Part shown: in pieces, positions 48,814 through 57,885 of the stretch
Layout: every line of letters starts with the position of its first letter
Numbering within the stretch: position 1 is the stretch's first letter
Assembly: GCF_000334915.1 (NCBI RefSeq)
Contig: NZ_AMSF01000015.1
Coordinates: 186,001-250,000, forward strand
Origin: Dyella ginsengisoli LA-4
Lineage (GTDB): Bacteria > Pseudomonadota > Gammaproteobacteria > Xanthomonadales > Rhodanobacteraceae
Reading direction: 5' to 3'
Length of the DNA: 64,000 nt
The notes under the pieces: model-generated
The model's database searches: none
Told to the model about the DNA's origin: nothing
What the model saw: the letters and a program-made list of their open reading frames with translations, nothing else
Position numbers and translations under genes: made by a program

Positions 48814-49275
48814 ATGACCCGTTTTGCCATCCAGCGTCATTACGCCTCCATGCAGCCGCTGATCACCCTGGGCCAGAACATCCGCGATGCCGGCCGGCTG
48901 GAGCCGGCCCTGATCGAGCTGGTGCAGATGCGCGTGTCGCAGATCAACGGCTGCGCGTTCTGCCTGGACATGCATAGCAAGGACGCCCGCGCCGCCGGCG
49001 AAAGCGAGCAGCGCCTCCACCTGCTGCCGGCCTGGCGCGAGACCCGGCTGTACAGCGAACGCGAACGCCTCGCGCTGGCCTGGGCCGAGGAGCTGACCGA
49101 GCTGGCCTCGCCCGAGGCGGTATCCGACGCGCTCCACGAGCAGGCCCGCCAGCACTTCGACGAGGAGGCACTGGTCGACCTGACGCTGCTGGTGGTCGCC
49201 ATCAACAGCTGGAATCGGATCAACGTCGCCGCGCGCACGATCGGCGGCAGCTACCGGGCCGGCACGCACGGCTGA
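48814..49275 (+). CDS. AhpD-like carboxymuconolactone decarboxylase family protein
   Basis: The 153-residue protein has the AhpD core INGCAFCLDMHSKDARAAGE with Cys47, Cys50 and His54, the redox-active CxxC...H triad. It starts at ATG 48814 with AAGGAG eight bases upstream, 37 bases after the ECF41 sigma gene. Genes of this type are the standard targets and neighbours of ECF41 sigmas. It probably acts as a small peroxidase or disulfide reductase in the cytosol. A longer frame upstream overlaps the sigma gene and is not real. Confidence 0.92.
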   Translation: MTRFAIQRHYASMQPLITLGQNIRDAGRLEPALIELVQMRVSQINGCAFCLDMHSKDARAAGESEQRLHLLPAWRETRLYSERERLALAWAEELTELASPEAVSDALHEQARQHFDEEALVDLTLLVVAINSWNRINVAARTIGGSYRAGTHG

Positions 49276-49437
49276 GCGCCCCGGCCGCACGTCCCCACCA
49301 GGCTGGCCGGGAACGTGCGAGGTTCCGGTACGAGCGTCCGGGATCGGCGCCTGGCCGTACGAATCGGCCGGATCGGACGATCCCGCGCACGCATCGAAGC
49401 ATCCTGCGCCCCTCGTTCACACCTTAAGGAGGGGCTC

Positions 49438-50844
49438 ATGTTTCGTCTTTCGTCCATCGGCTGGCGCCGGCCGGTCGCCGCTCTGTTCATCTCGCTGCTT
49501 GCCGCGGCAGCGGCCTTCATCGCGCTGAACCGAGAGGCCTTGCATGTGGCCACCGCGTCGGTCAGCGATTCGCTGTGCGCGGCGGCCTTCGTCTCGAGGG
49601 TCGATCCCGATCAGGTCTTCGCTCAGGAGCAACGACCGTTGCTGGGCGGCATCGACTGGGCGGTGCGCTACACCGTCGACCGCCCTCGCGGCGAGGTGCG
49701 CAGCAGTGTGCTCGGACTGTTCCCGGCGCGCGCGGTCTACCGGCCAGGTCTGGGCTGCGTGGTCATGCATGGCAACGGCCCGGTACCCGAGGCCGGCGGG
49801 ATCAAACGCCCCGCGATCGCCGATGCCTTTGGACCGCGCGTCGTCGCACCGGCCGATCCGGCCTTGCGTCACGCGCTCGACATCGCCTTCGCCGAACCGG
49901 ACCCGGCGCATCCGCGCCTGACCAAGGCCGTGGTGGTGTTGCACGACGGCCAGCTGATCGCCGAGCGTTACGCGCCGGGCTACGGGCCGGAAACGCCGAT
50001 CTGGGGACATTCGGTCACCAAGTCGGTCATCCAGGCGCTGATCGGTATCCTGGTGCGCCAAGGTCGGTTGCGGCTGGATGGGCCCGCGCCGCTCGCCGCA
50101 TGGGCAGTCTCCCGTGATCCGCATCGCGCGATCACCGTGGACCAGCTGCTGCGGATGGACAGCGGCCTGCCCTTCGACGAGACCGCAGGCCCGGTGAACC
50201 CGGCCACCCACATGTGGTTCCGCGAGAGCGATTCGGCCGCCTACGCCGCGCGCATGCCGCTGGCGCATCCCCCCGGCACCGCCTGGGGCTACAGCAATCT
50301 CAGCTTCGCACTGCTGTCGAAGCTGGTCGGCGATGCGAGCGGCGATGGCGCCATCGGCGCCGAAACCTTCGCCCGGCGCGAGCTGTTCGAGCCGCTGGGC
50401 ATGCATCACTCAGTGATCGAGACCGACGCCGCCGGCACCCTGCTCGGTTCGGGCTTCATGTACGCCTCCGCCCGCGACTTCGCGCGCTTCGGGCAGCTCT
50501 ATCTGGACGATGGCGTGGTCGCTGGCCGGCGCATCCTGCCTACCGGGTGGGCCGCCTACAGTGCGTCGCAGACCCTGGATACCGGCTACGGCGCCGGCTT
50601 CTGGACCAACCTTCGCAACGAAGGCAGCGTGCCGGTCTGGGATGCGCCTTGGGGCATGCCGCAGTTGCCGAAGGACATGTTCTACGCGCGCGGCGCCTTC
50701 GGCCAATACATCGTCATCGTGCCGTCCGAGCGCTTGGTGGTGGTCCGGCTGGGGTTGTCCGTGCAGGGTGGCAGCACCGGCATCGGCGACGCCACCGCTG
50801 CGATCATCGCCGCCTTGCACCGACAACCGGCCGCGGGCGCCTAG
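49438..50844 (+). CDS. Serine hydrolase of the class C beta-lactamase/DD-peptidase fold
   Basis: From ATG 49438, with a very strong AAGGAGGGG, the protein has 468 residues. An N-terminal signal or anchor (PVAALFISLLAAAAAFIAL) is followed by the fold of penicillin-binding-type hydrolases: SxxK in GHSVTKSVI and YxN in WGYSNLSFA. LLRMDSGLPFDE and FEPLGMHHSVIE are family motifs. It is probably periplasmic or membrane-anchored; the substrate (peptide, ester or lactam) is unknown. Its stop overlaps the stop of the convergent AraC gene by four bases. Confidence 0.88.
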   Translation: MFRLSSIGWRRPVAALFISLLAAAAAFIALNREALHVATASVSDSLCAAAFVSRVDPDQVFAQEQRPLLGGIDWAVRYTVDRPRGEVRSSVLGLFPARAVYRPGLGCVVMHGNGPVPEAGGIKRPAIADAFGPRVVAPADPALRHALDIAFAEPDPAHPRLTKAVVVLHDGQLIAERYAPGYGPETPIWGHSVTKSVIQALIGILVRQGRLRLDGPAPLAAWAVSRDPHRAITVDQLLRMDSGLPFDETAGPVNPATHMWFRESDSAAYAARMPLAHPPGTAWGYSNLSFALLSKLVGDASGDGAIGAETFARRELFEPLGMHHSVIETDAAGTLLGSGFMYASARDFARFGQLYLDDGVVAGRRILPTGWAAYSASQTLDTGYGAGFWTNLRNEGSVPVWDAPWGMPQLPKDMFYARGAFGQYIVIVPSERLVVVRLGLSVQGGSTGIGDATAAIIAALHRQPAAGA

Positions 50845-51974
50845 GCCGTCGAACCGGCGGCGGCAGCGAGACGCCGGCGATAACCGCTCGGCGTCTCGCC
50901 CACCTGCCGCTTGAAGGCGGCATTGAAGGTGGACTTGGAGGTAAACCCGCAGGCATAGGCCAGATCGAGGATGGTGCGCGTCTCGGCCGGATCGCCCAAC
51001 CGCTCCCGCACTGCCTCCACCCGCAAGCGGTTGACGTAGTCCCAGAAGCTGCCGCCGAGGCGGCGATTGATCACGGCAGAGACCAGATACTCGGGGTAGC
51101 CGCTGCGCCGCGCGACCTGGCCAATGGTCAACGCCGGCTCCAGATACAGCGGCGTATCGCTCGCCATCAACTGCGCCAGCCGCGCCTCCACCTCCGCGTA
51201 GCGCGAGGAATCGATGGGCGCGGAGTCCTCATCGCTCGTGTCCACGGCCACGGTTTGCGCGGATGCCGGCTCGTCCTGCACCGGTGGCTGGCCGAGGCTG
51301 AACCAGCCCACCACGCATACCCAGGTCGCGATCAGGCCGAACAACAGGCCGTAGTTGAGAACCGGCAGGTAGAACAGCGCCTGCACGATAGCCAGGCACC
51401 AGATGGCGATCTGGAACCCGGCCATTGCGTTGATCCAGCGCAGTGACAGGCGGTCGGCATCGGAGCGGCGCTGGCGCAGCCGCTGCCGGTACGCGCGAAC
51501 CAGCACCAGCGCGGCGACCACATAGGACAGGCTGTAGAGGAACAGTGGCAGGTCGAACCACGCGCCGATCGTGCGTTCGCCGGCCAGCCAGCGTGCAGCC
51601 ATCGCCCGCAGTCCCGCCTCGTCCATGGTCAGCACATAACTGTTGAGCGCCAGCATCACGACAAAGCCGGCCAGATGCACGGCGTCACGCGGGCGGAAGG
51701 CGCGCCCCTGCGTCAGCGCACGCACGTACAGATAGAACAGGCTGCCGTAGAGGAACGGAAACAGCGCCACGAAACGATAGGCGCGGAACCACTCCGGCGT
51801 GAGCAGATGCCAGAACATCGCCTTCACCGCCAGGTCGATCGCGGTCAGCCCCACCCACACGGCAAGCAGGCGATTGGCCTCCCGGTTGGCGGCGCGTCGC
51901 CACAACGCCAGGCCCAGCAACCCGGCCTGCACGGCAGCGGCGATGTAAACGAAGGTCCAGAGAGAGAAAAGCAT
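50841..51974 (-). CDS. Membrane-bound AraC-family transcriptional regulator (7TM + HTH)
   Basis: From ATG 51974 there are 377 residues. The first 240 hold about seven hydrophobic helices (LWTFVYIAAAVQAGLLGLAL to LLFGLIATWVCVVGWFSL). A linker leads to an AraC-type double HTH (TIGQVARRSGYPEYLVSAVI and TILDLAYACGFTSKSTFNAA, then FKRQVGETPSGYRRR). The whole protein would be a one-component sensor in the inner membrane. The convergent serine hydrolase may be a target, but only the position suggests it. TAGGAT at about 52006 could be the -10. Confidence 0.9.
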   Translation of the reverse strand: MLFSLWTFVYIAAAVQAGLLGLALWRRAANREANRLLAVWVGLTAIDLAVKAMFWHLLTPEWFRAYRFVALFPFLYGSLFYLYVRALTQGRAFRPRDAVHLAGFVVMLALNSYVLTMDEAGLRAMAARWLAGERTIGAWFDLPLFLYSLSYVVAALVLVRAYRQRLRQRRSDADRLSLRWINAMAGFQIAIWCLAIVQALFYLPVLNYGLLFGLIATWVCVVGWFSLGQPPVQDEPASAQTVAVDTSDEDSAPIDSSRYAEVEARLAQLMASDTPLYLEPALTIGQVARRSGYPEYLVSAVINRRLGGSFWDYVNRLRVEAVRERLGDPAETRTILDLAYACGFTSKSTFNAAFKRQVGETPSGYRRRLAAAAGSTA

Positions 51975-52030
51975 CGGGGGCCGGTGGCGCGGTCGAGACG
52001 ATGATCCTAGCCGCTGGCCAGTGCGCGCCC

Positions 52031-52059
52031 AAACAAAAGGCCGCGGCGATGCCGCGGCC
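52031..52059 (-). terminator. Terminator of the isocitrate dehydrogenase gene
   Basis: On the minus strand GGCCGCGGC (52059-52051) pairs with GCCGCGGCC (52047-52039) around a 3-base loop, followed by TTTTGTTT. It lies 31 bases after the stop. Confidence 0.8.
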
Positions 52060-52089
52060 CTCGATGTCACCGGCGGTGACGGCCGCCGG

Positions 52090-53103
52090 TCAGGCCGCAA
52101 CGCGCTTGGCGATCGCCTCGCCGAAGCTCTCGGTCGAACCCTTGCCGCCGAGATCCGGCGTCACGCTGTCGCGGTCGTTCGTCATGGTGTCGCGGATCGC
52201 CTGGCGCAGGCGGGTACCCTTCTCCACCATGCCCAGGTGGTCGAGCATGTCGGCCGCGGCCAGCAGCAGCGCGCAGGGGTTGGCGATGCCCTTGCCGGCG
52301 ATGTCCGGCGCCGAGCCGTGCACCGCCTCGAAGATCGCCGCGTGCTCGCCGATGTTGTCGCCCGGGGCCAGGCCCAGGCCACCGACCAGTCCGGCGCAGA
52401 GGTCGGACAGGATGTCACCGAACAGATTGGTGGTGACGATCACGTCGAACTGCTCGGGGCGCATCACCAGCTGCATGCAGGTGTTGTCCACGATCATCTC
52501 GTTGAACTCGATCTGCGGATATTCCTTGGCGATCTCGCGGGCCACGTTGAGGAACAGCCCGGAGCTGGTCTTCATGATGTTGGCCTTGTGCACGGCGGTG
52601 ACCTTCTTGCGGCCCTTCTTCACCGCCATCTCGAAGGCGTAGCGCACGATGCGCGTGCTGCCCTTGCGGGTGTTGCGGATGATCGACTGGGCGACCTCGC
52701 CATCCTCCGACACCGTCTGGCCCTCGGCCAGGTAGGCGCCTTCGGTGTTCTCACGCACGGTGATGATGTCGATGTTGTCGTAGCGCGACTTGGTGCCCGG
52801 GAAACTGATCGCCGGACGCACGTTGGCGTACAGGTCGAAGTGGCGGCGCAGGGTCACGTTGATCGAGGTGAAGCCACCGCCGATCGGAGTGGTCAGCGGC
52901 CCCTTGAGCGCGACCTTGTGCTGGGCGATCTTGTCCAGCGTGTCCTTCGGCAGCAGGTCGCCATGCTTGTCCAGCGCGATCATGCCGGCCTCGGCGAAGT
53001 CGTACTCAAGACCGCAATCGAGCGCGTCCAGCACGCGCAGGGTAGCGGTCATGATTTCCGGGCCGATGCCGTCGCCGGGAATCACGGCAATGGTCTTGCT
53101 CAT
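52090..53103 (-). CDS. NAD-type isocitrate dehydrogenase (short homodimeric form)
   Basis: The 337-residue protein belongs to the isocitrate/isopropylmalate dehydrogenase family. FTSINVTLRRHFDLYANVRP carries the Ser/Asn/Arg set for isocitrate, and LSDLCAGLVGGLGLAPGDNIG is the metal region. The cofactor loop EAVHGSAPDIAGKGIANP has Asp-Ile where NADP enzymes have Lys-Tyr, so NAD is expected. This short NAD enzyme is common in Xanthomonadales. An isopropylmalate dehydrogenase is less likely because no leu genes are near. AAGGAG precedes the ATG. Confidence 0.9.
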   Translation of the reverse strand: MSKTIAVIPGDGIGPEIMTATLRVLDALDCGLEYDFAEAGMIALDKHGDLLPKDTLDKIAQHKVALKGPLTTPIGGGFTSINVTLRRHFDLYANVRPAISFPGTKSRYDNIDIITVRENTEGAYLAEGQTVSEDGEVAQSIIRNTRKGSTRIVRYAFEMAVKKGRKKVTAVHKANIMKTSSGLFLNVAREIAKEYPQIEFNEMIVDNTCMQLVMRPEQFDVIVTTNLFGDILSDLCAGLVGGLGLAPGDNIGEHAAIFEAVHGSAPDIAGKGIANPCALLLAAADMLDHLGMVEKGTRLRQAIRDTMTNDRDSVTPDLGGKGSTESFGEAIAKRVAA

Positions 53104-53265
53104 GGGGATGCTCCTTGGGATGCGTTTCCGGGGGAAGGCGCCCGAGCGGGGATCGGGGCCTTATAACCGCCGAATTATCGCTTATGCCCGCTGCCGCGGC
53201 CACCGCATCGGGGGCCGCGGGCGATGCAAATGCTTGTACGCAGCATCCCAAAAAGCTGCACGCGC

Positions 53266-53652
53266 TCAGGCGTGGTCGGCACACTCCGACGCCCCGCCGG
53301 CGCCGCCCTCGAGCTGGTCGAGGAAATCCACCGCGCGGCGCAGGTGCGGAATCACGATGGATCCGCCCACGATCAGCCCCACGCTGAAGGTTTCGAAGAA
53401 CTCCTCCCGGGTCACACCCGCCTCCCTGCACTGGGCCACGTGGTAACTGATGCAGTCGTCGCAGCGCAGCACCATCGAGGCGACCAGGCCGAGCAGTTCC
53501 TTGGTCTTCACGTCGAGCGCGCCGCCCTTGTAGGTCTGCGTGTCCAGCGCGAAGAAGCGCCGCACCACCTGGTTGTCTTCGGCCAGGATCCGCTCGTTCA
53601 TGCGCTGGCGAAAGGCGGTGAATTCGGCCAGGCGATCCTTCTCGGTGCTCAT
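53266..53652 (-). CDS. Carboxymuconolactone decarboxylase-like (AhpD-fold) protein
   Basis: The 128-residue protein from ATG 53652 has the redox motif LRCDDCISYHVAQCREAGVT with Cys64, Cys67 and His71. It fits the small CMD family that acts as peroxidase or disulfide carrier. Its start overlaps the glutaredoxin stop by four bases (ATGA), so the two are coupled. This suggests that glutaredoxin may reduce its disulfide. A longer frame upstream lies in the glutaredoxin gene. Confidence 0.88.
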   Translation of the reverse strand: MSTEKDRLAEFTAFRQRMNERILAEDNQVVRRFFALDTQTYKGGALDVKTKELLGLVASMVLRCDDCISYHVAQCREAGVTREEFFETFSVGLIVGGSIVIPHLRRAVDFLDQLEGGAGGASECADHA

Positions 53653-53912
53653 GCGCCGGCTCCCAGCAGCTCGGCCAGCTTGCCGCTGCGGTCGGCGGCC
53701 ACCAGGTCGTCGAACCCGCCCACGTGCTGGTCGTTGATGAAGATCTGCGGCACGGTGCGCCGGCCGCCGCTGCGCGAGAGCATGGTGTCGCGCTGGGACA
53801 TGTCCATGTCGATGCGCACCTCGGTCCACTCCAGGCCCTTGGACTTCAACAGGTTTTTCGCCGCCACGCAGTAAGGGCAGACGGCGGTGGAATAGACCTC
53901 GATCTTGGGCAT
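53649..53912 (-). CDS. grxC: Glutaredoxin 3-type protein
   Basis: The 87-residue glutaredoxin has the dithiol active site CPYC (12-15), RRTVPQIFINDQHVGGFDD for glutathione binding, and normal length. It reduces disulfides with glutathione in the cytosol. GGAG lies eight bases upstream of ATG 53912. It is coupled to the CMD-like gene and divergent from bepA, 146 bases away. Confidence 0.95.
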   Translation of the reverse strand: MPKIEVYSTAVCPYCVAAKNLLKSKGLEWTEVRIDMDMSQRDTMLSRSGGRRTVPQIFINDQHVGGFDDLVAADRSGKLAELLGAGA

Positions 53913-54058
53913 TGCCGGACTCCAGGGAAAACTTCCAGTGGGCTCACGTGGGGCCGCTGGTGCCGCCGCACAAGGCGGCTGGTGGGTGAACGGGGGCGCG
54001 CCGGCCGGCCGGAACCGAGGCGCGGCCGTCGCGGTCGCAGTGCTATTGTCGCCGACCT

Positions 54059-55681
54059 ATGACCATGGCACCACGACGTCCCCTTTCCCGCCTGCTCGTC
54101 GCACTGGTCAGCGCCGGCCTGAGCCTCGCCGCCGGCGCGCAGGACAACGTGCGCCTGCCGGATCTCGGCAGCTCGGCGAACGCGCTGATTTCCGACCAGG
54201 AGGCGAACGATTACGGTGCCGCGATGCTGCGCCAGATGCGCGCACTGGACATGGTGGTCGACGACCCCCTGCTGGACGACTACATCAACCACCTTGGCTA
54301 CCGGCTGGTCGCGGCCAGCGACAAGCCGAAGGACCATTTCCGCTTCCTGATCGTCAAGGATCCGGAGATCAATGCCTTTGCCGCCCCGGGTGGGTATATC
54401 GCGGTCAACTCCGGCCTGATCCAGATCACCCGCAGCGAGAGCGAGCTGGCCGGCGTGATCGCCCATGAGATCGGCCACATCACGCAGAACCACCTGCAGC
54501 GGGCCTTCGAAGCCTCCAAGAAGGACGCACCGCTGATGGCACTGGTTCTGCTCGGCGCGATCGCCGCCGGCTCAAGCGCCCATTCCGGTGACGCCGCCGG
54601 CGCGATCCTGATGGGTGGTCAGGGCGCGCTGATGCAGAAACAGATCAACTTCACCCGCAAGGACGAGATCGAGGCGGATCGGGTGGGCATCCAGACCCTG
54701 GCCCGCGCCGGCTTCGATCCCAACGCCATGGCGGCATTCTTCGAGCGGATGGAGGACACGTTGCGTACCGGTTCCGGAGGCGACGGCGTGCCCGCGCTGC
54801 TGCAGGACCATCCGGTCACCACCGAACGCATCAGCGACGCGAAAGAGCGCGCCGGCGCACTGATCGCGATGCAGAAGGAACGCCCCAGCGGAAACACCAT
54901 CGATCCGAAGCAGTGGGCACAGAGCACCGCACCGATCGCCTACGTGCGCAACCCGACCGACCTGCTGCCTGCCACGTCCGCAGCGGACGATGCCGACACC
55001 TACGCATTGATGCGCGAGCGGGTCCGCGTGCTGGCCGGCGACCCCTTGCGGTTGACCACCTATTACTCGGCCAACCTGCCGCACCACGGCTTCGACACGC
55101 TGGCCAACCGCTACGGCTATGCGCTCGCGCTGACCCGCAGCGGCAGCGGAGCGAAGGCGATCAGTGTCCTCCAGCCACTGTTGGCATCGCACCCCGACAA
55201 CCAGGTGCTGCGACTGGCCCTGGCCGACGCCGAACTGCAGGACGGCCAGCGCACCCGAGCCCTGAGCGCCTACGCTGCCCTCAACGACGAGTCGCCCCGC
55301 AATGCGGCGATCACCCTGGCCTACGCCAAGGCACTGATCATCGACAAGCCCAGCAAGGCCCAGGCCGCGCAAGCCGCAGCCCTGCTGCGTCCGGCCACGG
55401 CGACCAGCGAGGATCCGGACATCTTCCGCACCTATGCACGGGCCAACGAAATGGCCGGATACGACGCCCGTGCCGGCGAAGCCTATGCCGATGCCAGCTA
55501 CCTCTCCGGCCGCCCCTTCGACGCGCTCGAACAACTCAAGCGGCTGCTCAAGCGGGACGACCTGGACTACTACGCGCGCGCCCGGATCCAGGCACGGATC
55601 GCCGAGCTGACCCCGTTGGTGCTCGAGCTACGCAAGCGCAAGGTGCAGACCGAAGACAACCCGGACCGCGGCCAGCAGTAA
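54059..55681 (+). CDS. bepA: Periplasmic M48 metalloprotease/chaperone BepA
   Basis: BepA watches over outer-membrane protein assembly and LptD maturation. The signal peptide (RPLSRLLVALVSAGLSLAAG) is followed by an M48 domain with the zinc motif HEIGH (136-140) and the downstream Glu in FTRKDEIEADRVG. The C-terminal half holds TPR repeats (YGYALALTRSGSGAKAI, DNQVLRLALADAEL). The 540-residue length is slightly above E. coli BepA. TATTGT lies nine bases before the ATG and no ribosome site is present, so the leader is very short. A second ATG follows two codons on. Confidence 0.94.
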   Translation: MTMAPRRPLSRLLVALVSAGLSLAAGAQDNVRLPDLGSSANALISDQEANDYGAAMLRQMRALDMVVDDPLLDDYINHLGYRLVAASDKPKDHFRFLIVKDPEINAFAAPGGYIAVNSGLIQITRSESELAGVIAHEIGHITQNHLQRAFEASKKDAPLMALVLLGAIAAGSSAHSGDAAGAILMGGQGALMQKQINFTRKDEIEADRVGIQTLARAGFDPNAMAAFFERMEDTLRTGSGGDGVPALLQDHPVTTERISDAKERAGALIAMQKERPSGNTIDPKQWAQSTAPIAYVRNPTDLLPATSAADDADTYALMRERVRVLAGDPLRLTTYYSANLPHHGFDTLANRYGYALALTRSGSGAKAISVLQPLLASHPDNQVLRLALADAELQDGQRTRALSAYAALNDESPRNAAITLAYAKALIIDKPSKAQAAQAAALLRPATATSEDPDIFRTYARANEMAGYDARAGEAYADASYLSGRPFDALEQLKRLLKRDDLDYYARARIQARIAELTPLVLELRKRKVQTEDNPDRGQQ

Positions 55682-55708
55682 CCAGGGTGACATCCAGTCG
55701 CGGCGCAA

Positions 55709-55731
55709 CTGTCATCGCGACGTAACATAAT
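55709..55731 (+). promoter_or_regulatory. Weak candidate Pho box and -10 upstream of phoB
   Basis: CTGTCAT (55709-55715) matches a perfect Pho half site. Eleven bases on, ACGTAAC (55720-55726) is a poor second half site, and CATAAT (55726-55731) could be the -10. The -10 sits closer than in standard Pho promoters, so this is tentative. Confidence 0.3.
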
Positions 55732-55773
55732 GACGCTGCAATCCCACCGTCACAGACATGGGCGTAAGCAAGC

Positions 55774-56463
55774 GTGCACAAGCGCATTCTGATCGTTGAA
55801 GACGAAGCCTCTATCCGCGACATGGTCGCCTTTGCCCTGCGCAAGGCCGGCATGGAGGCAACCCAGGCGGCCGACGCCCGTGCCGCGCAACTGGCCATCG
55901 CCGAGCAGGTGCCCGACCTGATCCTGCTGGACTGGATGCTGCCGGGCACCAGCGGCCTGGAGCTGGCGCGGCGCCTGCGCAAGGAGGAGCTGAGCCGGGA
56001 GATCCCGATCATCATGCTCACCGCACGCGGCGAGGAAATGGACCGCGTGAACGGCCTGGAGGCCGGCGTCGACGACTACGTCATCAAACCGTTCTCCACC
56101 CGCGAACTGATCGCCCGCATCAAGGCGGTGCTGCGGCGAAGCCACGGCGACGACGGCTCCGGCATCGTGGAGCTGGGTGCCCTGCGCATCGACGGCCCCG
56201 CGCACCGCGTGTTTGCCGGCGACGAGCCCGTCTCGATCGGACCGACCGAATATCGCCTGCTGTACTTCTTCATGACCCACCCGGAACGCGTGTACTCCCG
56301 CGCCCAGCTGCTTGACCACGTCTGGGGCGGCAGCGTCTACGTGGAAGAGCGCACCGTGGACGTGCACATCCGCCGCCTGCGCAAGACGCTCGAGCCGTTC
56401 AAGCTGGACGACATGGTGCAGACCGTGCGCGGCTCGGGCTATCGCTTCTCCGCCAGCGTGTGA
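55774..56463 (+). CDS. phoB: Phosphate regulon response regulator PhoB
   Basis: The OmpR-type regulator has a receiver with [13 protein letters not shown], phospho-acceptor Asp53 in [18 protein letters not shown] and the Lys in [11 protein letters not shown]. Its winged helix has [20 protein letters not shown] and [19 protein letters not shown]. The 229-residue length and sequence fit PhoB. The start is GTG 55774. phoR follows after 78 bases, then ppk and ppx, which joins the phosphate-starvation switch with polyphosphate metabolism. The pst transporter genes are not in the window. Confidence 0.96.
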   Translation: MHKRILIVEDEASIRDMVAFALRKAGMEATQAADARAAQLAIAEQVPDLILLDWMLPGTSGLELARRLRKEELSREIPIIMLTARGEEMDRVNGLEAGVDDYVIKPFSTRELIARIKAVLRRSHGDDGSGIVELGALRIDGPAHRVFAGDEPVSIGPTEYRLLYFFMTHPERVYSRAQLLDHVWGGSVYVEERTVDVHIRRLRKTLEPFKLDDMVQTVRGSGYRFSASV

Positions 56464-56541
56464 CCGCCGCGGGCGCGGCTTGCGCAGCAACGAGGTTTTT
56501 CCGATCCTGCCGACTGCCCTCTCCCGCGGGATTCCATCGTC

Positions 56542-57810
56542 TTGAGCAACGTTCGTCTCCCCGGAATGCCGGCCCTGGTTCTCTGGCTGGTCCTTGGCCT
56601 GCTTGGCGGCGGACTGGCCGGTCACTTCGCCGGGGGCCACGCGCCCGTGGGCGTGACTGTCGCGGCGCTGGCGGAAATCGTATTGCTGCTGTCTTCGATC
56701 CGTCATCTGCGCCGCGCGATGATCGCATCGTCCCCTTCCTCCCCGCCCACGCATGACCGTTTCATGACCCGTACCCGCCGTATCGCCTCCAGCCTGCGCG
56801 ACCTGCGCAGCGCCGCCGGCAACCTTCCCGATGCCGTGGTGTTGCTGGACAACGAGCAGCACGTGCGCTGGTTCAACCATGCAGCGGAAGATCTGCTGGG
56901 GCTGCGTCGACCGCAGGATCGCGGCTCCGACCTGCACGAGCGGCTGCGCCACTCCGACCTCGCCGGCTGGCTCGAGGACGGCGCGCGTGAGCCGCTCAAC
57001 GACATCCCGGCACCGGGGCGGCCGGATCGTCACCTCAACGTCACCCTGCTGCCGTTCGGTCGCCGCCAGCGTCTGTTGCTGGCCCGCGACATCAGCGACC
57101 TCACCCGGCTGGAGCAGATACGCCGCGACTTTGTCGCGAACGTCTCGCACGAGCTGCGCACGCCGTTGACGGTGATCCACGGCTATCTCGAACTGCTCGA
57201 TCCGGAGGATGTGCCCGAGCTGGCCCCGGTGCTGGGCGAGATGCGCGCCCAGTCCAAGCGGATGGGCCAGATCGTCGAGGACCTGCTGACCCTGTCCCGG
57301 CTGGAAACGCAGGAACACGTTTCCGACGAACGCGTCGCCATGGCTCCGCTGCTTGCCACCCTGCGCAAGGAAGCAGAGGCACTGAGCCAGGGTCGTCATC
57401 GCGTGGTGCTCGAGTCCACCGCCGAGACCGATCTGCTGGGCTCGCCCAAGGACCTGCACAGCGCCTTTTCCAACCTGGTCAGCAATGCGGTGCGATATAC
57501 CCCGGCCGGCGGCACCATCACCATCCGCTGGCAGCGGCAGGGCGACGGTGCAGTGTACTCGGTGAGCGATACCGGCTTCGGCATTCCGGCCAACCACCTG
57601 TCACGCCTGACCGAACGCTTCTACCGGGTCTCGTCGAGCCGCTCGCGCGACACCGGCGGTACCGGCCTGGGCCTGTCCATCGTCAAGCACGTACTGAACC
57701 TGCACCAGGCCCGCCTGCAGATCGAAAGCACGCCCGGCCAGGGCTCGACCTTCTCCTGCCACTTCGGCCGCGAGCGCCTGCTCGGCCCGTCATCCGGCGA
57801 CGAGGGCTGA
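56542..57810 (+). CDS. phoR: Phosphate regulon sensor histidine kinase PhoR
   Basis: The N-terminus has two hydrophobic segments (residues 10-30 and 38-52). A PAS-like domain (NLPDAVVLLDNEQHVRWFNH), DHp with His203 in DFVANVSHELRTPLTVIHGY, and an ATPase domain (NLVSNAVRYTP, DTGFGIP, GGTGLGLSIVKHVL) follow. The 422 residues and topology match PhoR. The start is TTG 56542; an ATG at 56566 is also possible and neither has a clear ribosome site. It should phosphorylate PhoB when phosphate is low. Confidence 0.95.
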   Translation: MSNVRLPGMPALVLWLVLGLLGGGLAGHFAGGHAPVGVTVAALAEIVLLLSSIRHLRRAMIASSPSSPPTHDRFMTRTRRIASSLRDLRSAAGNLPDAVVLLDNEQHVRWFNHAAEDLLGLRRPQDRGSDLHERLRHSDLAGWLEDGAREPLNDIPAPGRPDRHLNVTLLPFGRRQRLLLARDISDLTRLEQIRRDFVANVSHELRTPLTVIHGYLELLDPEDVPELAPVLGEMRAQSKRMGQIVEDLLTLSRLETQEHVSDERVAMAPLLATLRKEAEALSQGRHRVVLESTAETDLLGSPKDLHSAFSNLVSNAVRYTPAGGTITIRWQRQGDGAVYSVSDTGFGIPANHLSRLTERFYRVSSSRSRDTGGTGLGLSIVKHVLNLHQARLQIESTPGQGSTFSCHFGRERLLGPSSGDEG

Positions 57811-57885
57811 ACTGGCGCCGGTCCGGCCAACCGCCATGCCGGCGCATGGGATGTGCGCCGACGACAGTTGCGACAGAATGGCGCC

